NCBI GenBank assembly: GCA_947073645.1
Contig: CAMTMK010000006.1
Span: 24,728-88,727, forward strand
Reading direction: 5' to 3'
Source: an uncultured bacterium
GTDB taxonomy: Bacteria; Cyanobacteriota; Vampirovibrionia; Gastranaerophilales; Gastranaerophilaceae
Length of the DNA stretch: 64,000 nucleotides
A program made the position numbers and the translations under genes. Positions 54,640 to 63,182 of this stretch are shown piece by piece. The notes beneath the pieces are model-generated. The model saw nothing but the letters and a program-made list of their open reading frames with translations. It was not told where the DNA came from and made no database searches. Each line of letters opens with the position of its first letter. Within the stretch, counting starts at the first letter, position 1.

Positions 54640-55236
54640 ATGAAAAGACTAGTTTTGATTTTGTGCTTGTTATCTCAGCCTGTTATTGCCAAAACAATTC
54701 CTGTTCAAGCGTTGGCAGATTTATCTACGGAAAATCCGCCGAAAGTTTATGCAATAAAAATTTTACAAGATTTGTTTTTGGATGAAAATACGACTATAAA
54801 AGAAGATGATATATTATATGGAAGAATTGTCGATATAAAAGATCCAAAACGTTTAAAACGTAATGCAACATTTACATTTGTGCCTGAAACATTAAAAACA
54901 TATGAAGGGGAAGTTGTGGAACTAAAAGGATATTATCCGGCCAAATATACAACTAAACTTAATAAGGGGCAAATTGCAAAAAGTGCAGCGCTAGGGGTCG
55001 GAAGCTATTTTGTAAAAGGTCTTTCTATGGGATATAGTGCCATAGAGGGGGCTGTAAAAAACGAAAAAGATAACCGTTTTAAATCAAGTGTTACTTCTGT
55101 TTATGAAAGTTCTCCGCTTTCTTATGTTAAAAAAGGGCACGAAATTGAAATTGAAAAAGAACAGGTTTTTCTGCTTAATTTTAAAGTTAAAGATGAAGAA
55201 GAACTTCCAAACTATGAATATCAGGAACTTGATTGA
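54640..55236 (+). CDS. exported protein, tandem paralogue 1
   Basis: A 198-residue protein with a signal peptide (LVLILCLLSQPVIA). The mature part begins KTIPVQALADLSTENPPKVYAIKIL, and holds GYYPAKYTTKL. It matches the next gene along its length except for an extra loop (GIRIVDIKDPKRLKRNATF-like) and the C-terminal Lys/Glu-rich tail. A Gly-rich helix (LGVGSYFVKGLSMGYSAIEG) may contact a membrane. No known family. TATAAT lies about 15 bases before the start. Confidence 0.65.
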   Translation: MKRLVLILCLLSQPVIAKTIPVQALADLSTENPPKVYAIKILQDLFLDENTTIKEDDILYGRIVDIKDPKRLKRNATFTFVPETLKTYEGEVVELKGYYPAKYTTKLNKGQIAKSAALGVGSYFVKGLSMGYSAIEGAVKNEKDNRFKSSVTSVYESSPLSYVKKGHEIEIEKEQVFLLNFKVKDEEELPNYEYQELD

Positions 55237-55289
55237 CGGAATGATAAAATTATGTTATTATCCTAGTGTAATAATTGGAGATTCTTAAT

Positions 55290-55904
55290 ATGAAGAAGAT
55301 ATTAACTATATTTGCATTATTGATGGGCTTAACTGTTGTGCCGGCTAATGCTAAAACAACACCGGTTCAAACTTTACAGGATTTTTCTTTATCAAATCCG
55401 CCTCAAACATTGTTGATTAAAATTTTGTCTAATGTCAGACTTAATAAAGAAACAATGCTTCATGAAGGTTTTTATGTGTTAGGACAAATTCAAACTGCAA
55501 ATAATGGTTTTGTATTTGTACCTGTAAAATACCAAAATGTTCACAATGAAGTGTTTGATATCACAGGCAATTATCCTGCAAAATTTGTAGAAGTTCTGGA
55601 AGGCGGAGCTCAAGGCAGTATTCCTAAAAATGCAAAAGTTCTGTTAGATTTTATTATTGAACCTGAAGCTGTAGATAATTCTATCGGCGAAAGATTTCAA
55701 GGGGTAGATTCTTCTAATGGGATTTCTGCTATTGTAAATAAATCAGATATGGTTATTTATGATAATGAAATTCCACAGACAATGAAAGAGTTCCCTGGAA
55801 TAAAACTCAACTCTTTTGATAATGGAAGCAATTTTAATATCCCTAAAAAATTGATGATACAATCAGAGAAAAGAAATAGTAATATAAACTATTTGAAAAA
55901 ATAA
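55290..55904 (+). CDS. exported protein, tandem paralogue 2
   Basis: A 204-residue protein with signal peptide (ILTIFALLMGLTVVPANA). The mature part begins KTTPVQTLQDFSLSNPPQTLLIKIL, clearly paralogous to the preceding gene, and shares NYPAKFVEVL. It lacks the Gly-rich helix of the first copy. GGAG lies nine bases before ATG 55290. It probably acts in the periplasm or outer membrane; the two genes look like an old duplication. Confidence 0.65.
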   Translation: MKKILTIFALLMGLTVVPANAKTTPVQTLQDFSLSNPPQTLLIKILSNVRLNKETMLHEGFYVLGQIQTANNGFVFVPVKYQNVHNEVFDITGNYPAKFVEVLEGGAQGSIPKNAKVLLDFIIEPEAVDNSIGERFQGVDSSNGISAIVNKSDMVIYDNEIPQTMKEFPGIKLNSFDNGSNFNIPKKLMIQSEKRNSNINYLKK

Positions 55905-55907
55905 AAA

Positions 55908-55943
55908 TAAAAACCGCTGTTAAACACAAACAGCGGTTTTTAT
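55908..55943. terminator. intrinsic terminator after the tandem paralogues
   Basis: AAAACCGCTGT and ACAGCGGTTTT arms with T run. It lies four bases after the stop and inside the 3' end of the small minus-strand gene at 55920. Confidence 0.85.
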
Positions 55944-56063
55944 TTTACCATTACCTTCAAGGATAATTTCAGTTTCTTTCCCGTTTTGAGAAATAATAAG
56001 TCTGGTTTTTTGAATGTTGTTTTCCATAAAACGTGAAATTTCTTTTACTTTTAAATCGTTCAT
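55920..56063 (-). CDS. small unknown protein
   Basis: A 47-residue protein: MNDLKVKEISRFMENNIQKT, then RLIISQNGKETEIILEGNGK. The second half looks like a beta-hairpin. AAAGGAAA lies before ATG. Its last codons overlap the terminator of the plus-strand gene, which is unusual, and no homologue is recognised. It may be real or a remnant. Confidence 0.42.
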   Translation of the reverse strand: MNDLKVKEISRFMENNIQKTRLIISQNGKETEIILEGNGKIKTAVCV

Positions 56064-56152
56064 TTCTTTTCCTTTTTTTATATAATAACAGATTTTTTGA
56101 GGATTTCAACCCTTTTTGGTATAAAAACTTGCACAAAATAAAATTTGTTACT

Positions 56153-56183
56153 AAAAAAGACCGATTGTAAAATCGGTCTTTTT
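56153..56183. terminator. bidirectional terminator between 55920 gene and tsf
   Basis: AAAAAAGACCGAT and ATCGGTCTTTTT arms with a short loop. T and A runs on both sides suit both strands; it closes the rpsB-tsf transcript. Confidence 0.82.
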
Positions 56184-56197
56184 ACTTCTTTTCAAAA

Positions 56198-56228
56198 CCC
56201 AATGTGGTGGGTGGAGCGGCTACACTCC
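56198..56228 (-). repeat. dispersed hairpin repeat, copy 4
   Basis: On the minus strand GGAGTG-TAGC-CGCTCC plus ACCCACCACATTGGG, directly after the tsf stop. The stem differs from copies 1-3 but stays paired with one G-T. Confidence 0.75.
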
Positions 56229-57092
56229 TTATCCTTTGATTTGGCTCATTACTTCATCAGCGAAGTTTTCTTGACGTTTTTCAAGACCTTCACCAAGCAT
56301 ATATCTTGTGAAAGCTTTAATAGTCAATTTACCTTCAATCAATTGTCCAACAGTTACGTCAGGGTTTTTGATGAATGGTTGTTCCAAAAGAACTTTGCTT
56401 GCCATAAGTTTGTTTACTCTGCCTTCAACAATTTTAGCTCTGATTTGTTCAGGTTTCTTCAACAAGTCTTCTTTACCCATTTCGATTTCTGTTTCGTGGT
56501 CGATTACAGATTGAGGAATTTCTTCTCTTGTAACGAATTCAGGAGCTGAAGATGCGATGTGTAAGCAAATGTCGTTCAATAATTCATCATCTTTTTTGTC
56601 AGCTTGAACTAAAACACCGATTTTACCGTTGTGAACGTAAGAAGCTGTTGCGCCTTCGTAACGAACAAATCTTCTGAAAGTGATTTTTTCGCCGATAGAT
56701 GCGATTTTTTCTTTAATTACTTCAGAAATAACTTTTCCGCATTTTTTGCAAGTTGAAGCTAATAAAGCATCAACATCTGCAGGGTTTTCAGAAGCAACTA
56801 CTTCAGCAAGACCTGCTGTTAATTCTTTGAATTCTTCGTTTTTAGCAACAAAGTCTGTTTCACAGTTAACTTCAACCATAGCGCCTGCATTATCAAGGAT
56901 AGCTGATGCTACTAAGCCTTCAGCTGCAATTCTGCCCATTTTTTTATCAGCAGAAGCCATACCTTTTTGACGAAGTACGTCCATTGCTTTTTCCATATCA
57001 CCGTCAGTTTCAACAAGTGCTTTTTTAGCATCCATCATGCCTGCACCTGTTTTATCACGGAGTTCTTTTACCATTTGAGCTGTAATGTTCAT
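56229..57092 (-). CDS. tsf: elongation factor Ts
   Basis: EF-Ts is the nucleotide-exchange factor of EF-Tu. The 287-residue protein has the N-terminal UBA-like domain (ITAQMVKELRDKTGAGMMDAKKAL), the core TDFVAKNEEFKEL, and dimerisation repeats with VRYEGATASYVHNGKIGVLV. It carries CxxC in the central region (CKKCGK), a feature of some cyanobacteria-related forms. AAGGAG precedes ATG. It lies after rpsB, as in the usual operon. Confidence 0.95.
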   Translation of the reverse strand: MNITAQMVKELRDKTGAGMMDAKKALVETDGDMEKAMDVLRQKGMASADKKMGRIAAEGLVASAILDNAGAMVEVNCETDFVAKNEEFKELTAGLAEVVASENPADVDALLASTCKKCGKVISEVIKEKIASIGEKITFRRFVRYEGATASYVHNGKIGVLVQADKKDDELLNDICLHIASSAPEFVTREEIPQSVIDHETEIEMGKEDLLKKPEQIRAKIVEGRVNKLMASKVLLEQPFIKNPDVTVGQLIEGKLTIKAFTRYMLGEGLEKRQENFADEVMSQIKG

Positions 57093-57148
57093 TAAATTTT
57101 CTCCTTCTTTTAAGTTTGCGGAGAAATTAATCTCCGCAACTTATAAAT

Positions 57149-57919
57149 TTATTCTGCAACTACTGTTTCTTCAACTGTAACACCAGCGTCTTCAGCTTTA
57201 ATAGCTTCAACTTTTCTGGCATTAGCATTAGCTTCTCTTAATTGTTTACCTTCTAAAACAGCATCAGCTAATTTAGATGTAATCAATTTAATAGAACGGA
57301 TAGCATCATCGTTACCTGGGATGATGTAGTCAATTCCGTCCGGATCAGCATTTGTATCAGCTAAGCAGATTACAGGAATGTTAAGTTTGTTAGCTTCAAG
57401 AATAGCGATATCTTCTTTTTTCTGGTCAACGATGAAGATTAAGTCAGGTAATCCTCTCATTTCTTTAATACCGCCTAAAGTTTTGCTTAATTTACCTAAT
57501 TCTCTGTTTAATTTAGCGATTTCTTTTTTAGGTAATTTTTCAGCGTGGCCTGAGTTGATGAAGTCTTCTAATTCTCTAAGTTTGTTAACACGTCCTCTGA
57601 TAGTTTCAAAGTTAGTTAACATACCGCCTAACCATCTTCTGTTGATGTAATAAGCGCCTGATCTTACAGCTTCTTCAGCAACAACTTCAGCTGCTTGTTT
57701 TTTAGTTCCTACGAACAAGATATTTTTACCTTTGCTTGCGTATTCTCTAACAACGTCATAAGCTTTATCAAGCAAATCAGTAGTTTTGCGCAAATCTAAT
57801 ACGTAAATACCGTTTCTTGCACCGTAAATATACGGTTTCATTTTTGGGTTCCATCTTTGAGTTTGGTGTCCGAAGTGTACACCTGCTTCTAAAAGTTCAA
57901 TCATAGATGCTACTGGCAT
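57149..57919 (-). CDS. rpsB: 30S ribosomal protein S2
   Basis: Ribosomal protein S2 of 256 residues. Family markers are [51 protein letters not shown] and [24 protein letters not shown] precedes ATG. It heads the rpsB-tsf pair and is preceded by a leader of about 90 bases with structure potential, consistent with ribosomal protein autoregulation. Confidence 0.96.
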   Translation of the reverse strand: MPVASMIELLEAGVHFGHQTQRWNPKMKPYIYGARNGIYVLDLRKTTDLLDKAYDVVREYASKGKNILFVGTKKQAAEVVAEEAVRSGAYYINRRWLGGMLTNFETIRGRVNKLRELEDFINSGHAEKLPKKEIAKLNRELGKLSKTLGGIKEMRGLPDLIFIVDQKKEDIAILEANKLNIPVICLADTNADPDGIDYIIPGNDDAIRSIKLITSKLADAVLEGKQLREANANARKVEAIKAEDAGVTVEETVVAE

Positions 57920-58021
57920 CGGTTTTCTCCTTTTTTTACTTATTGTACTACGGGCTAAACCGTCTCATCCTTAGCGGACTAGGGCAAAACCTATCAGACT
58001 AGTGTAACCGATATTATTGTA
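57920..58021 (-). promoter_or_regulatory. rpsB promoter and structured leader
   Basis: On the minus strand TACAAT (plus 58016-58021) is the -10. The leader of about 90 bases contains an H-type pseudoknot possibility: plus-strand 57955-57958 with 57971-57974 and 57960-57962 with 57975-57977. ACTAG/CTAGT flanks a GG/CC hairpin. S2 leaders are known to regulate rpsB in other bacteria; equivalence here is inference. Confidence 0.45.
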
Positions 58022-58144
58022 ATACAAACATGAGCGTATGCAAAGTGTAAATGTAAACTTATGTAACAAATTGAACCCCTCTTGAAATTGCAGTATTTCA
58101 AAATTGTTTATATATGTACAGATAACAAAAAGAGGACGAGAGAG

Positions 58145-58534
58145 ATGGCAATTTCAAATATTCACGAAACATTGTTACTTTACACAAAGCAGAAAGCTTT
58201 AATTAATGACCAATTATCTTCTAATATGATGAATTTGTTAAATTCATCAAAACAAACAGCTGAATCTCAGGCTAAATACAATGATCAAATGAATGATATT
58301 TATTACGGATATTATGAGAGTGATCCTGCAACTTATGAGCTTTTAACAGAGCAATGTGAGCAGGAGCATGAGTTGACATTGGCTAACTTAAATTCTTGGG
58401 AGCAGGAGCTTGAGCTTGAAAAGAACAACTTGGAAACTCGTTTGAACGAAATTAATACATTTGAAAGCTCTTGGACAAAGCTTCTTCAAACAAATATCAA
58501 AGGCGATTTCTCCTACGGCGGAGTTTCACAATAA
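58145..58534 (+). CDS. small coiled-coil protein of unknown function
   Basis: A 129-residue all-helical protein: AISNIHETLLLYTKQKALIN, a Gln/Ser/Asn middle, then a Glu/Leu coiled coil (QEHELTLANLNSWEQELELE, then KNNLETRLNEINTF) and the tail GDFSYGGVSQ. No signal peptide. GAGGACGAGAGAG precedes ATG. The general architecture resembles the 172-residue protein at 41594. Cytoplasmic partner or secretion substrate is possible. Confidence 0.62.
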   Translation: MAISNIHETLLLYTKQKALINDQLSSNMMNLLNSSKQTAESQAKYNDQMNDIYYGYYESDPATYELLTEQCEQEHELTLANLNSWEQELELEKNNLETRLNEINTFESSWTKLLQTNIKGDFSYGGVSQ

Positions 58535-58541
58535 TAATTTT

Positions 58542-58567
58542 AAAGCGGTTTTTACAACCGCTTTTTT
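58542..58567 (+). terminator. terminator after the 58145 gene
   Basis: AAAGCGGTT and AACCGCTTT arms with T run; it lies seven bases after the stop and just before the leaderless promoter of the next gene. Confidence 0.85.
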
Positions 58568-58583
58568 GTTGTATTATATATGT

Positions 58584-59540
58584 ATGGAAAAGTTAGGTGC
58601 GTTTATAGTTCCAACAGGTGTTGGTGCATCAATTGGCGGATTTGCCGGTGATGCTTCTTCTTATGCCAGAAAATTTGCAAAGAAGTCAAAGCTTATTGTT
58701 AACCCGAATGTTGTTAATGCGGGCGGCTTTTCGGGAATTACCGAAAATATGCTGTATGTTGAAGGGTATTCTCTTGATGAATTTTTTAAGGGAAATTTGA
58801 ATTTGACACCGTCTGAAAACAATAAAATCGGTATTGTTTTTGATAAGGCAATTCCCGAAGATGTTTTGAATGTTCATATAAATACCGTTAATGCAGTAAA
58901 ATGTGTTTATGGCGTGAATGTTCTGGATTATATTGTTACTGATGAAGATGTGGGGGTTGAATTTAATATTGATGATAGCGGAATTTCTACAGGCAGTGTG
59001 AAAAATCCCGAAACTATGCTTGAAGCTTCAAAAAAACTCTTAGCAAAAGGCTGTAATGCAATTGCGCTTGTTTGTTTATTTGAAGATCCCGAAGGTGATA
59101 ATGAAGATTATGCAAACGGGTTGGGAACTGACCCTGTCGGAGGTGTAGAAGCTGTTTTGTCGCATTATATTTCTAAAGAATTAAAAGTCCCATGCGCACA
59201 TTCGCCCGCATTTAGAGATTATCAAATTTATTCGGATTTGGTTGATGGAAAATCTGCATCAGAATATATTACACCGACGTTTTTGCCGTGTATTTTGTTA
59301 GGATTGAGCCAAGCTCCTATGTTGTCTGAAAATGGAAAGATAAGTATAGATAATTTGGATTATCTTGTAATGCCTTATGATTCACTGGGTTCAACCCCTG
59401 TGTTTGAATGTTTGAAACGAAATATTCCTGTGTATGCAGTGAAAGAAAATTCAACAGCGCTGGATGTTTCGCCTGAAAAAATAAGTGATAAAATAGTTAT
59501 TAAAAATAGTTATGAAAATTTATTATGTAACGAAATGTAA
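58584..59540 (+). CDS. DUF3326-type conserved protein
   Basis: A 318-residue protein. MEKLGAFIVPTGVGASIGGF, AGDASSYARKF and NPNVVNAGGFSGI at the start, GLGTDPVGGVEAVLSHYIS in the middle and FLPCILLGLSQAP near the end match the DUF3326 family, found in cyanobacteria and plants. Function unknown. It has the leaderless promoter TATTAT, six bases (ATATGT), ATG, without Shine-Dalgarno. Support for cyanobacterial-lineage affiliation. Confidence 0.72.
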   Translation: MEKLGAFIVPTGVGASIGGFAGDASSYARKFAKKSKLIVNPNVVNAGGFSGITENMLYVEGYSLDEFFKGNLNLTPSENNKIGIVFDKAIPEDVLNVHINTVNAVKCVYGVNVLDYIVTDEDVGVEFNIDDSGISTGSVKNPETMLEASKKLLAKGCNAIALVCLFEDPEGDNEDYANGLGTDPVGGVEAVLSHYISKELKVPCAHSPAFRDYQIYSDLVDGKSASEYITPTFLPCILLGLSQAPMLSENGKISIDNLDYLVMPYDSLGSTPVFECLKRNIPVYAVKENSTALDVSPEKISDKIVIKNSYENLLCNEM

Positions 59541-59578
59541 AGGTGTTTTTAAAATCCTGAAAACCCTTGTATAATACC

Positions 59579-59598
59579 GCATAGCATAGCATAGCATG
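59579..59598 (+). repeat. GCATA pentanucleotide repeat near a promoter
   Basis: GCATA is repeated three times and ends with GCATG, just after a TATAAT at about 59570. It overlaps the expected transcription start of the 59688 gene. A slip in this repeat would change the leader length. Confidence 0.55.
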
Positions 59599-59687
59599 TT
59601 TACGCCCATAGCAATCCTTTCGGCGTTCTCGTTTTTATAAAGAGGTAAGGGAAAACGTTTTACGGGAAAAAGAAAGGATTTATATTT

Positions 59688-60506
59688 ATGACTATTAGTG
59701 GTCCAGCCTCTAATGAGGCTTATTTGTGGCGCCAAATTCCTAATCAGGGATTCAATTTGTATGGACAAGGTGTTGTCGGGCCCGGCAGCAGGGAAACTCT
59801 TGATAGAGCCGTAAATCTGCATGCAGGTGATGGTAAAACAACTACTCAAATTGATGTTTTATCTAAGCCGACACATATAAATAACAGATGGGGCGGGTTT
59901 GGTACAGACTATCTTATGAAACCCGGCGAATTGCGTATGACATATGGTCCGCAATCTGTAGATTGGATGGATGCAAGGTGGCAGAAGTATGCAAAATCTA
60001 AAGGGCTTACACAGCTTATAGATCAAGCGGGCAGTGTTGATGTGGCGCTTATGGAAAGTACGCACCGCGAAGCAATTCCTATCGGAAACGGTCAATTTAA
60101 GCCCGGAGAATATTTGACAGGCAGATTAAGAACACCGGGTACAAGTATTACTGCAATAAAAGATGCGAATATTGGAATTACAATTCCAACAGAGGATATG
60201 ACACATGTATTGACCTCAGAAGCAAAAGCTGCAGGAGTCGCACCGACCAGATTAAAACCAGGTATGGTTATTGCACATGACGCACTAGGTGTGTATACTC
60301 CGCCGTTGAAAACCGTTTTGAAGAAAAATCAGCCTGTAGATGCTGTAGGAAAAGCTGTTCACGCTAAATTATCAAAATTTGCAAGACTTCAGGAGTTAGC
60401 TCAAACTTATGCGAAAGAAGGGCATATTTCTTCTCAATCTGCGGATAGGTTTATAAGTAAAGCTTGGCAGTATGTAATGAAATTTGGAAAAAATATAAAA
60501 TTATAA
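59688..60506 (+). CDS. unknown protein with toxin- or ADP-ribosyl-like segment
   Basis: A 272-residue protein without signal peptide. Segments such as YLWRQIPNQGFNLYGQGVVG, TQIDVLSKPTHINNRWGGFG and FKPGEYLTGRLRTPGTSITA look like a folded beta-rich enzyme domain, and the C terminus is helical (AKLSKFARLQELAQTYAKE). I recognise no family with confidence. GAAAGG lies before ATG. A -10 TATAAT near 59570 is followed by the GCATA repeat. A terminator shared with murI follows. Confidence 0.55.
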   Translation: MTISGPASNEAYLWRQIPNQGFNLYGQGVVGPGSRETLDRAVNLHAGDGKTTTQIDVLSKPTHINNRWGGFGTDYLMKPGELRMTYGPQSVDWMDARWQKYAKSKGLTQLIDQAGSVDVALMESTHREAIPIGNGQFKPGEYLTGRLRTPGTSITAIKDANIGITIPTEDMTHVLTSEAKAAGVAPTRLKPGMVIAHDALGVYTPPLKTVLKKNQPVDAVGKAVHAKLSKFARLQELAQTYAKEGHISSQSADRFISKAWQYVMKFGKNIKL

Positions 60507-60510
60507 TTTA

Positions 60511-60536
60511 AAGGCACCCGTAAGGGTGCTTTTTTA
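60511..60536. terminator. terminator after the 59688 gene
   Basis: GCACCC-GTAA-GGGTGC plus T6, which overlaps the 3' end of the convergent murI gene. Confidence 0.82.
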
Positions 60537-61325
60537 TAAAGTTATTAATTCAGGAAGTTCTGTGAGTTTATAAAAAAGTTCTGATGCAGTTTTGAAATTT
60601 TCAGGGTCAGCGCTGACGTAGAATTTTTCGTATTCAAATTTGTCATTTAAGACTGTTAAATCTTTTTTAATATTTTGCGCAAAGAATACTGAAGGGTCGA
60701 TAAATTTTTCCTCTGGCATAAATTTCTTTAATACATCCATTAGATACGGATAATGAGTGCATGCAAGAACTATTTTGTCTGGAGAATAACTTTGTGCAAT
60801 TTCAAGAATTTCCTTTACCTGTTCAATACTCTGCGGTTGATTAATTCTGTGTTCTTCAACTATTCTTACCCAATTTGGTGCAGGAATTTCTATAACTTCC
60901 ATTTCCGAATTGTATTTTGCTATTTCTTTTGAATAGGTATGAGATTTTATTGTTGCGGGAGTTGCTATCACGCAGAGTTTTTTTACATCAAGTTGCGCAA
61001 GAGTTGAGCACACCGATTGAATAATTGGATAAATCTTAAAGTTATAATTGTCTTTTAATTTTTCATAAGCTACTGCAGAACTTGTGTTGCAGGCAATAAC
61101 GACAGCTTTTGCATTTTTCTTTTCAAAGAATTTGAAGATATTATCTGCAAATTCTATCAATTGTTCTTCTGTTTTTTCGCCGTAAGGCATGTTTTTTGTA
61201 TCGCCAAAATACAGGTAATTTTCTTGCGGGAGAAGTTTTTTTACTTTTTCAAAAACTGTTAAACCGCCTACTCCTGAGTCAAAAAAAGCTATTGGGCTAT
61301 CTTTTAAAATATTCTTGTATTCCAT
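60534..61325 (-). CDS. murI: glutamate racemase
   Basis: MurI makes D-glutamate for peptidoglycan. The 263-residue protein has FFDSGVGGLTVFEKV, CNTSSAVAYEKL (catalytic Cys 1) and ACTHYPYLMDVL (catalytic Cys 2). Its start overlaps the end of the amidase gene by 29 bases, so the pair is translationally coupled and both act in wall metabolism. No separate Shine-Dalgarno sequence is needed at this overlap. Confidence 0.95.
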   Translation of the reverse strand: MEYKNILKDSPIAFFDSGVGGLTVFEKVKKLLPQENYLYFGDTKNMPYGEKTEEQLIEFADNIFKFFEKKNAKAVVIACNTSSAVAYEKLKDNYNFKIYPIIQSVCSTLAQLDVKKLCVIATPATIKSHTYSKEIAKYNSEMEVIEIPAPNWVRIVEEHRINQPQSIEQVKEILEIAQSYSPDKIVLACTHYPYLMDVLKKFMPEEKFIDPSVFFAQNIKKDLTVLNDKFEYEKFYVSADPENFKTASELFYKLTELPELITL

Positions 61326-63126
61326 CTGCTATTGATTTGGCTGTTGCCTGTTTCCTTTTTTCTCCCGTAAGTTGTACTCTCTCATTAGCGTTTGAAATAA
61401 AGCCAATTTCAATCAAAATTGCGGGAGATGTTGTATGATTTATAACATAAAATTTTGATTTAAACAATCCGCGGTTTGGTGACTGAACAGTGCTGGCAAA
61501 AGAAGCATGAACAACTTGAGCAAGTTCCATACTTTCCTGGTGGTAGTAGTGGGTTTCAACACCTGTAATCTCAGGTTTTACGCTTGAGTTTACGTGAATA
61601 CTGACAAAAATGTCCGGACAATATTCTTCGCTTATTTCTACTCTTTCCTGCAATGATACGTAAGTATCATCGGTACGTGTCATTTTAACATCATAACCTT
61701 TTTGTTTTAAAAGTTTTTCAACACGTTTTGCGACATCCAGTGTTATGTCTTTTTCTTTTATTCCACCGCCAATTGCACCGGCATCAGTTCCGCCATGACC
61801 AGCATCGATTACAACACTTCTTTTTCCTGTTGGAGTTTTGGGATTTACAGGATTAAGGACTATTGTTGGTTCTTGTTTCTTTTTAACCTGTTTGATTTTA
61901 ACTTTTAAGCTTCTTCCGTCTGCTCCCAGGTATGAACTTACCATAGCGTCTTGTTGGAACGGTATAGTTAATTTTAAACCTATTTTTGGCATTAAGTCAA
62001 TTACAGCATCTTCAAAAAAAGTGTTTTTAAAGGCTTCTTTAAAATTTGTGTCGTTGTATTTTGAAACGTTATATAAATAAATAATTAATTTGTCGTTGTA
62101 TCTGTCCAGTCCATGAACAATTGGAGAGTCAAACTTTAAAATCATGTTTTCAGTCTGCTGGTTTTCTTTTTCTTTAATATAGTCAATTGCATTGCTTGAA
62201 TGTGTGTAAAGTGTTGTGTTATTTGTCTTTTTGTAATTTGCAAGGATGAGTGACTGGTTATCTTCAGAGTATATTGGGATATAATCTTCAACAGCATCAG
62301 TAGTGATTACAATTCTCGCTTTGTTTACGGAAAATTGTCCGATTTTAACGGTTTCTGTTTCATTTATCCTAAATTCTTTGTTTCTGATATTCATGTCAAC
62401 AAGTGTATTTGGTAAGTCGTATACTATTCTGGACGGATTTTGCAATATCATAGGGCGTTCTATTGTTACTGCACCAAAGCCGTTTATTAGTATGCCGTTT
62501 TGCCTTACGGATACGTTGTTAAGATAATATTTTGTATTAAGTTTTAATTCTTTTTTTGTAAAAGTTTTTTCAGTATTAAAAGCATCTTGAATTTGACCTA
62601 CAATGTTGTCGTTTGTCTCTTGCGCAGGTGTAGTGATTGTAAGATATTCATAAAAATCACTTGAAGATGAATGTTCATCTCTGTAAGTGTTGTTAAAATA
62701 GTCGTTATCTCCAATTGTGCCGTTTTTAAGTTTTATAATAATATTGTTTTTTATTCTCAAAAATTTGATACTGTCGGGATTGAAATCGTTATCATAGTAT
62801 ATAACCGTTCTGATTTTACAAGGATTAACAGAAAACTGGCTGATTTTAATTTCTTTAATCGGACCTGAGTTGAATATCCAATCTTGTTTAGGGAACGTTG
62901 TAATTGCATTATCAATATCAAAATAAGCTTTATTTTCCATTTTTACCAGCTTAATGTTCTGGTTAAGAAAGTTTTCGGCAGTATCCTGTGCTGATAAAAC
63001 AATAATAGAATTTGAAGTATCAAAATTCGCATTTACAAATCTATACATTTCCTCTGCATTATTTTTGGGTGCAAATGCAAATAGAAACATAATACAATAT
63101 ATAAATAATAAAAGTAATTTTTTCAT
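61297..63126 (-). CDS. N-acetylmuramoyl-L-alanine amidase with AMIN-like N terminus
   Basis: A 609-residue periplasmic zinc amidase. A signal peptide (LLLLFIYCIMFLFAFA) is followed by a long beta-rich region with AMIN-like repeats (for example VKIGQFSVNKARIVITTD), and the C-terminal Amidase_3 domain: VVIDAGHGGTDAGAIGGGIKEKD, FVSIHVNSS, and EIGFISNANERVQL. Zinc ligands His, Glu, His are visible. It cleaves the amide bond between MurNAc and L-Ala in cell separation. The leader is short with no Shine-Dalgarno sequence. It overlaps murI. Confidence 0.93.
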   Translation of the reverse strand: MKKLLLLFIYCIMFLFAFAPKNNAEEMYRFVNANFDTSNSIIVLSAQDTAENFLNQNIKLVKMENKAYFDIDNAITTFPKQDWIFNSGPIKEIKISQFSVNPCKIRTVIYYDNDFNPDSIKFLRIKNNIIIKLKNGTIGDNDYFNNTYRDEHSSSSDFYEYLTITTPAQETNDNIVGQIQDAFNTEKTFTKKELKLNTKYYLNNVSVRQNGILINGFGAVTIERPMILQNPSRIVYDLPNTLVDMNIRNKEFRINETETVKIGQFSVNKARIVITTDAVEDYIPIYSEDNQSLILANYKKTNNTTLYTHSSNAIDYIKEKENQQTENMILKFDSPIVHGLDRYNDKLIIYLYNVSKYNDTNFKEAFKNTFFEDAVIDLMPKIGLKLTIPFQQDAMVSSYLGADGRSLKVKIKQVKKKQEPTIVLNPVNPKTPTGKRSVVIDAGHGGTDAGAIGGGIKEKDITLDVAKRVEKLLKQKGYDVKMTRTDDTYVSLQERVEISEEYCPDIFVSIHVNSSVKPEITGVETHYYHQESMELAQVVHASFASTVQSPNRGLFKSKFYVINHTTSPAILIEIGFISNANERVQLTGEKRKQATAKSIADGIQEYFKR

Positions 63127-63182
63127 AACAATTCAATTATTATTATATAACGATAAATTGAAGCTATCAAATTGTAACGATT

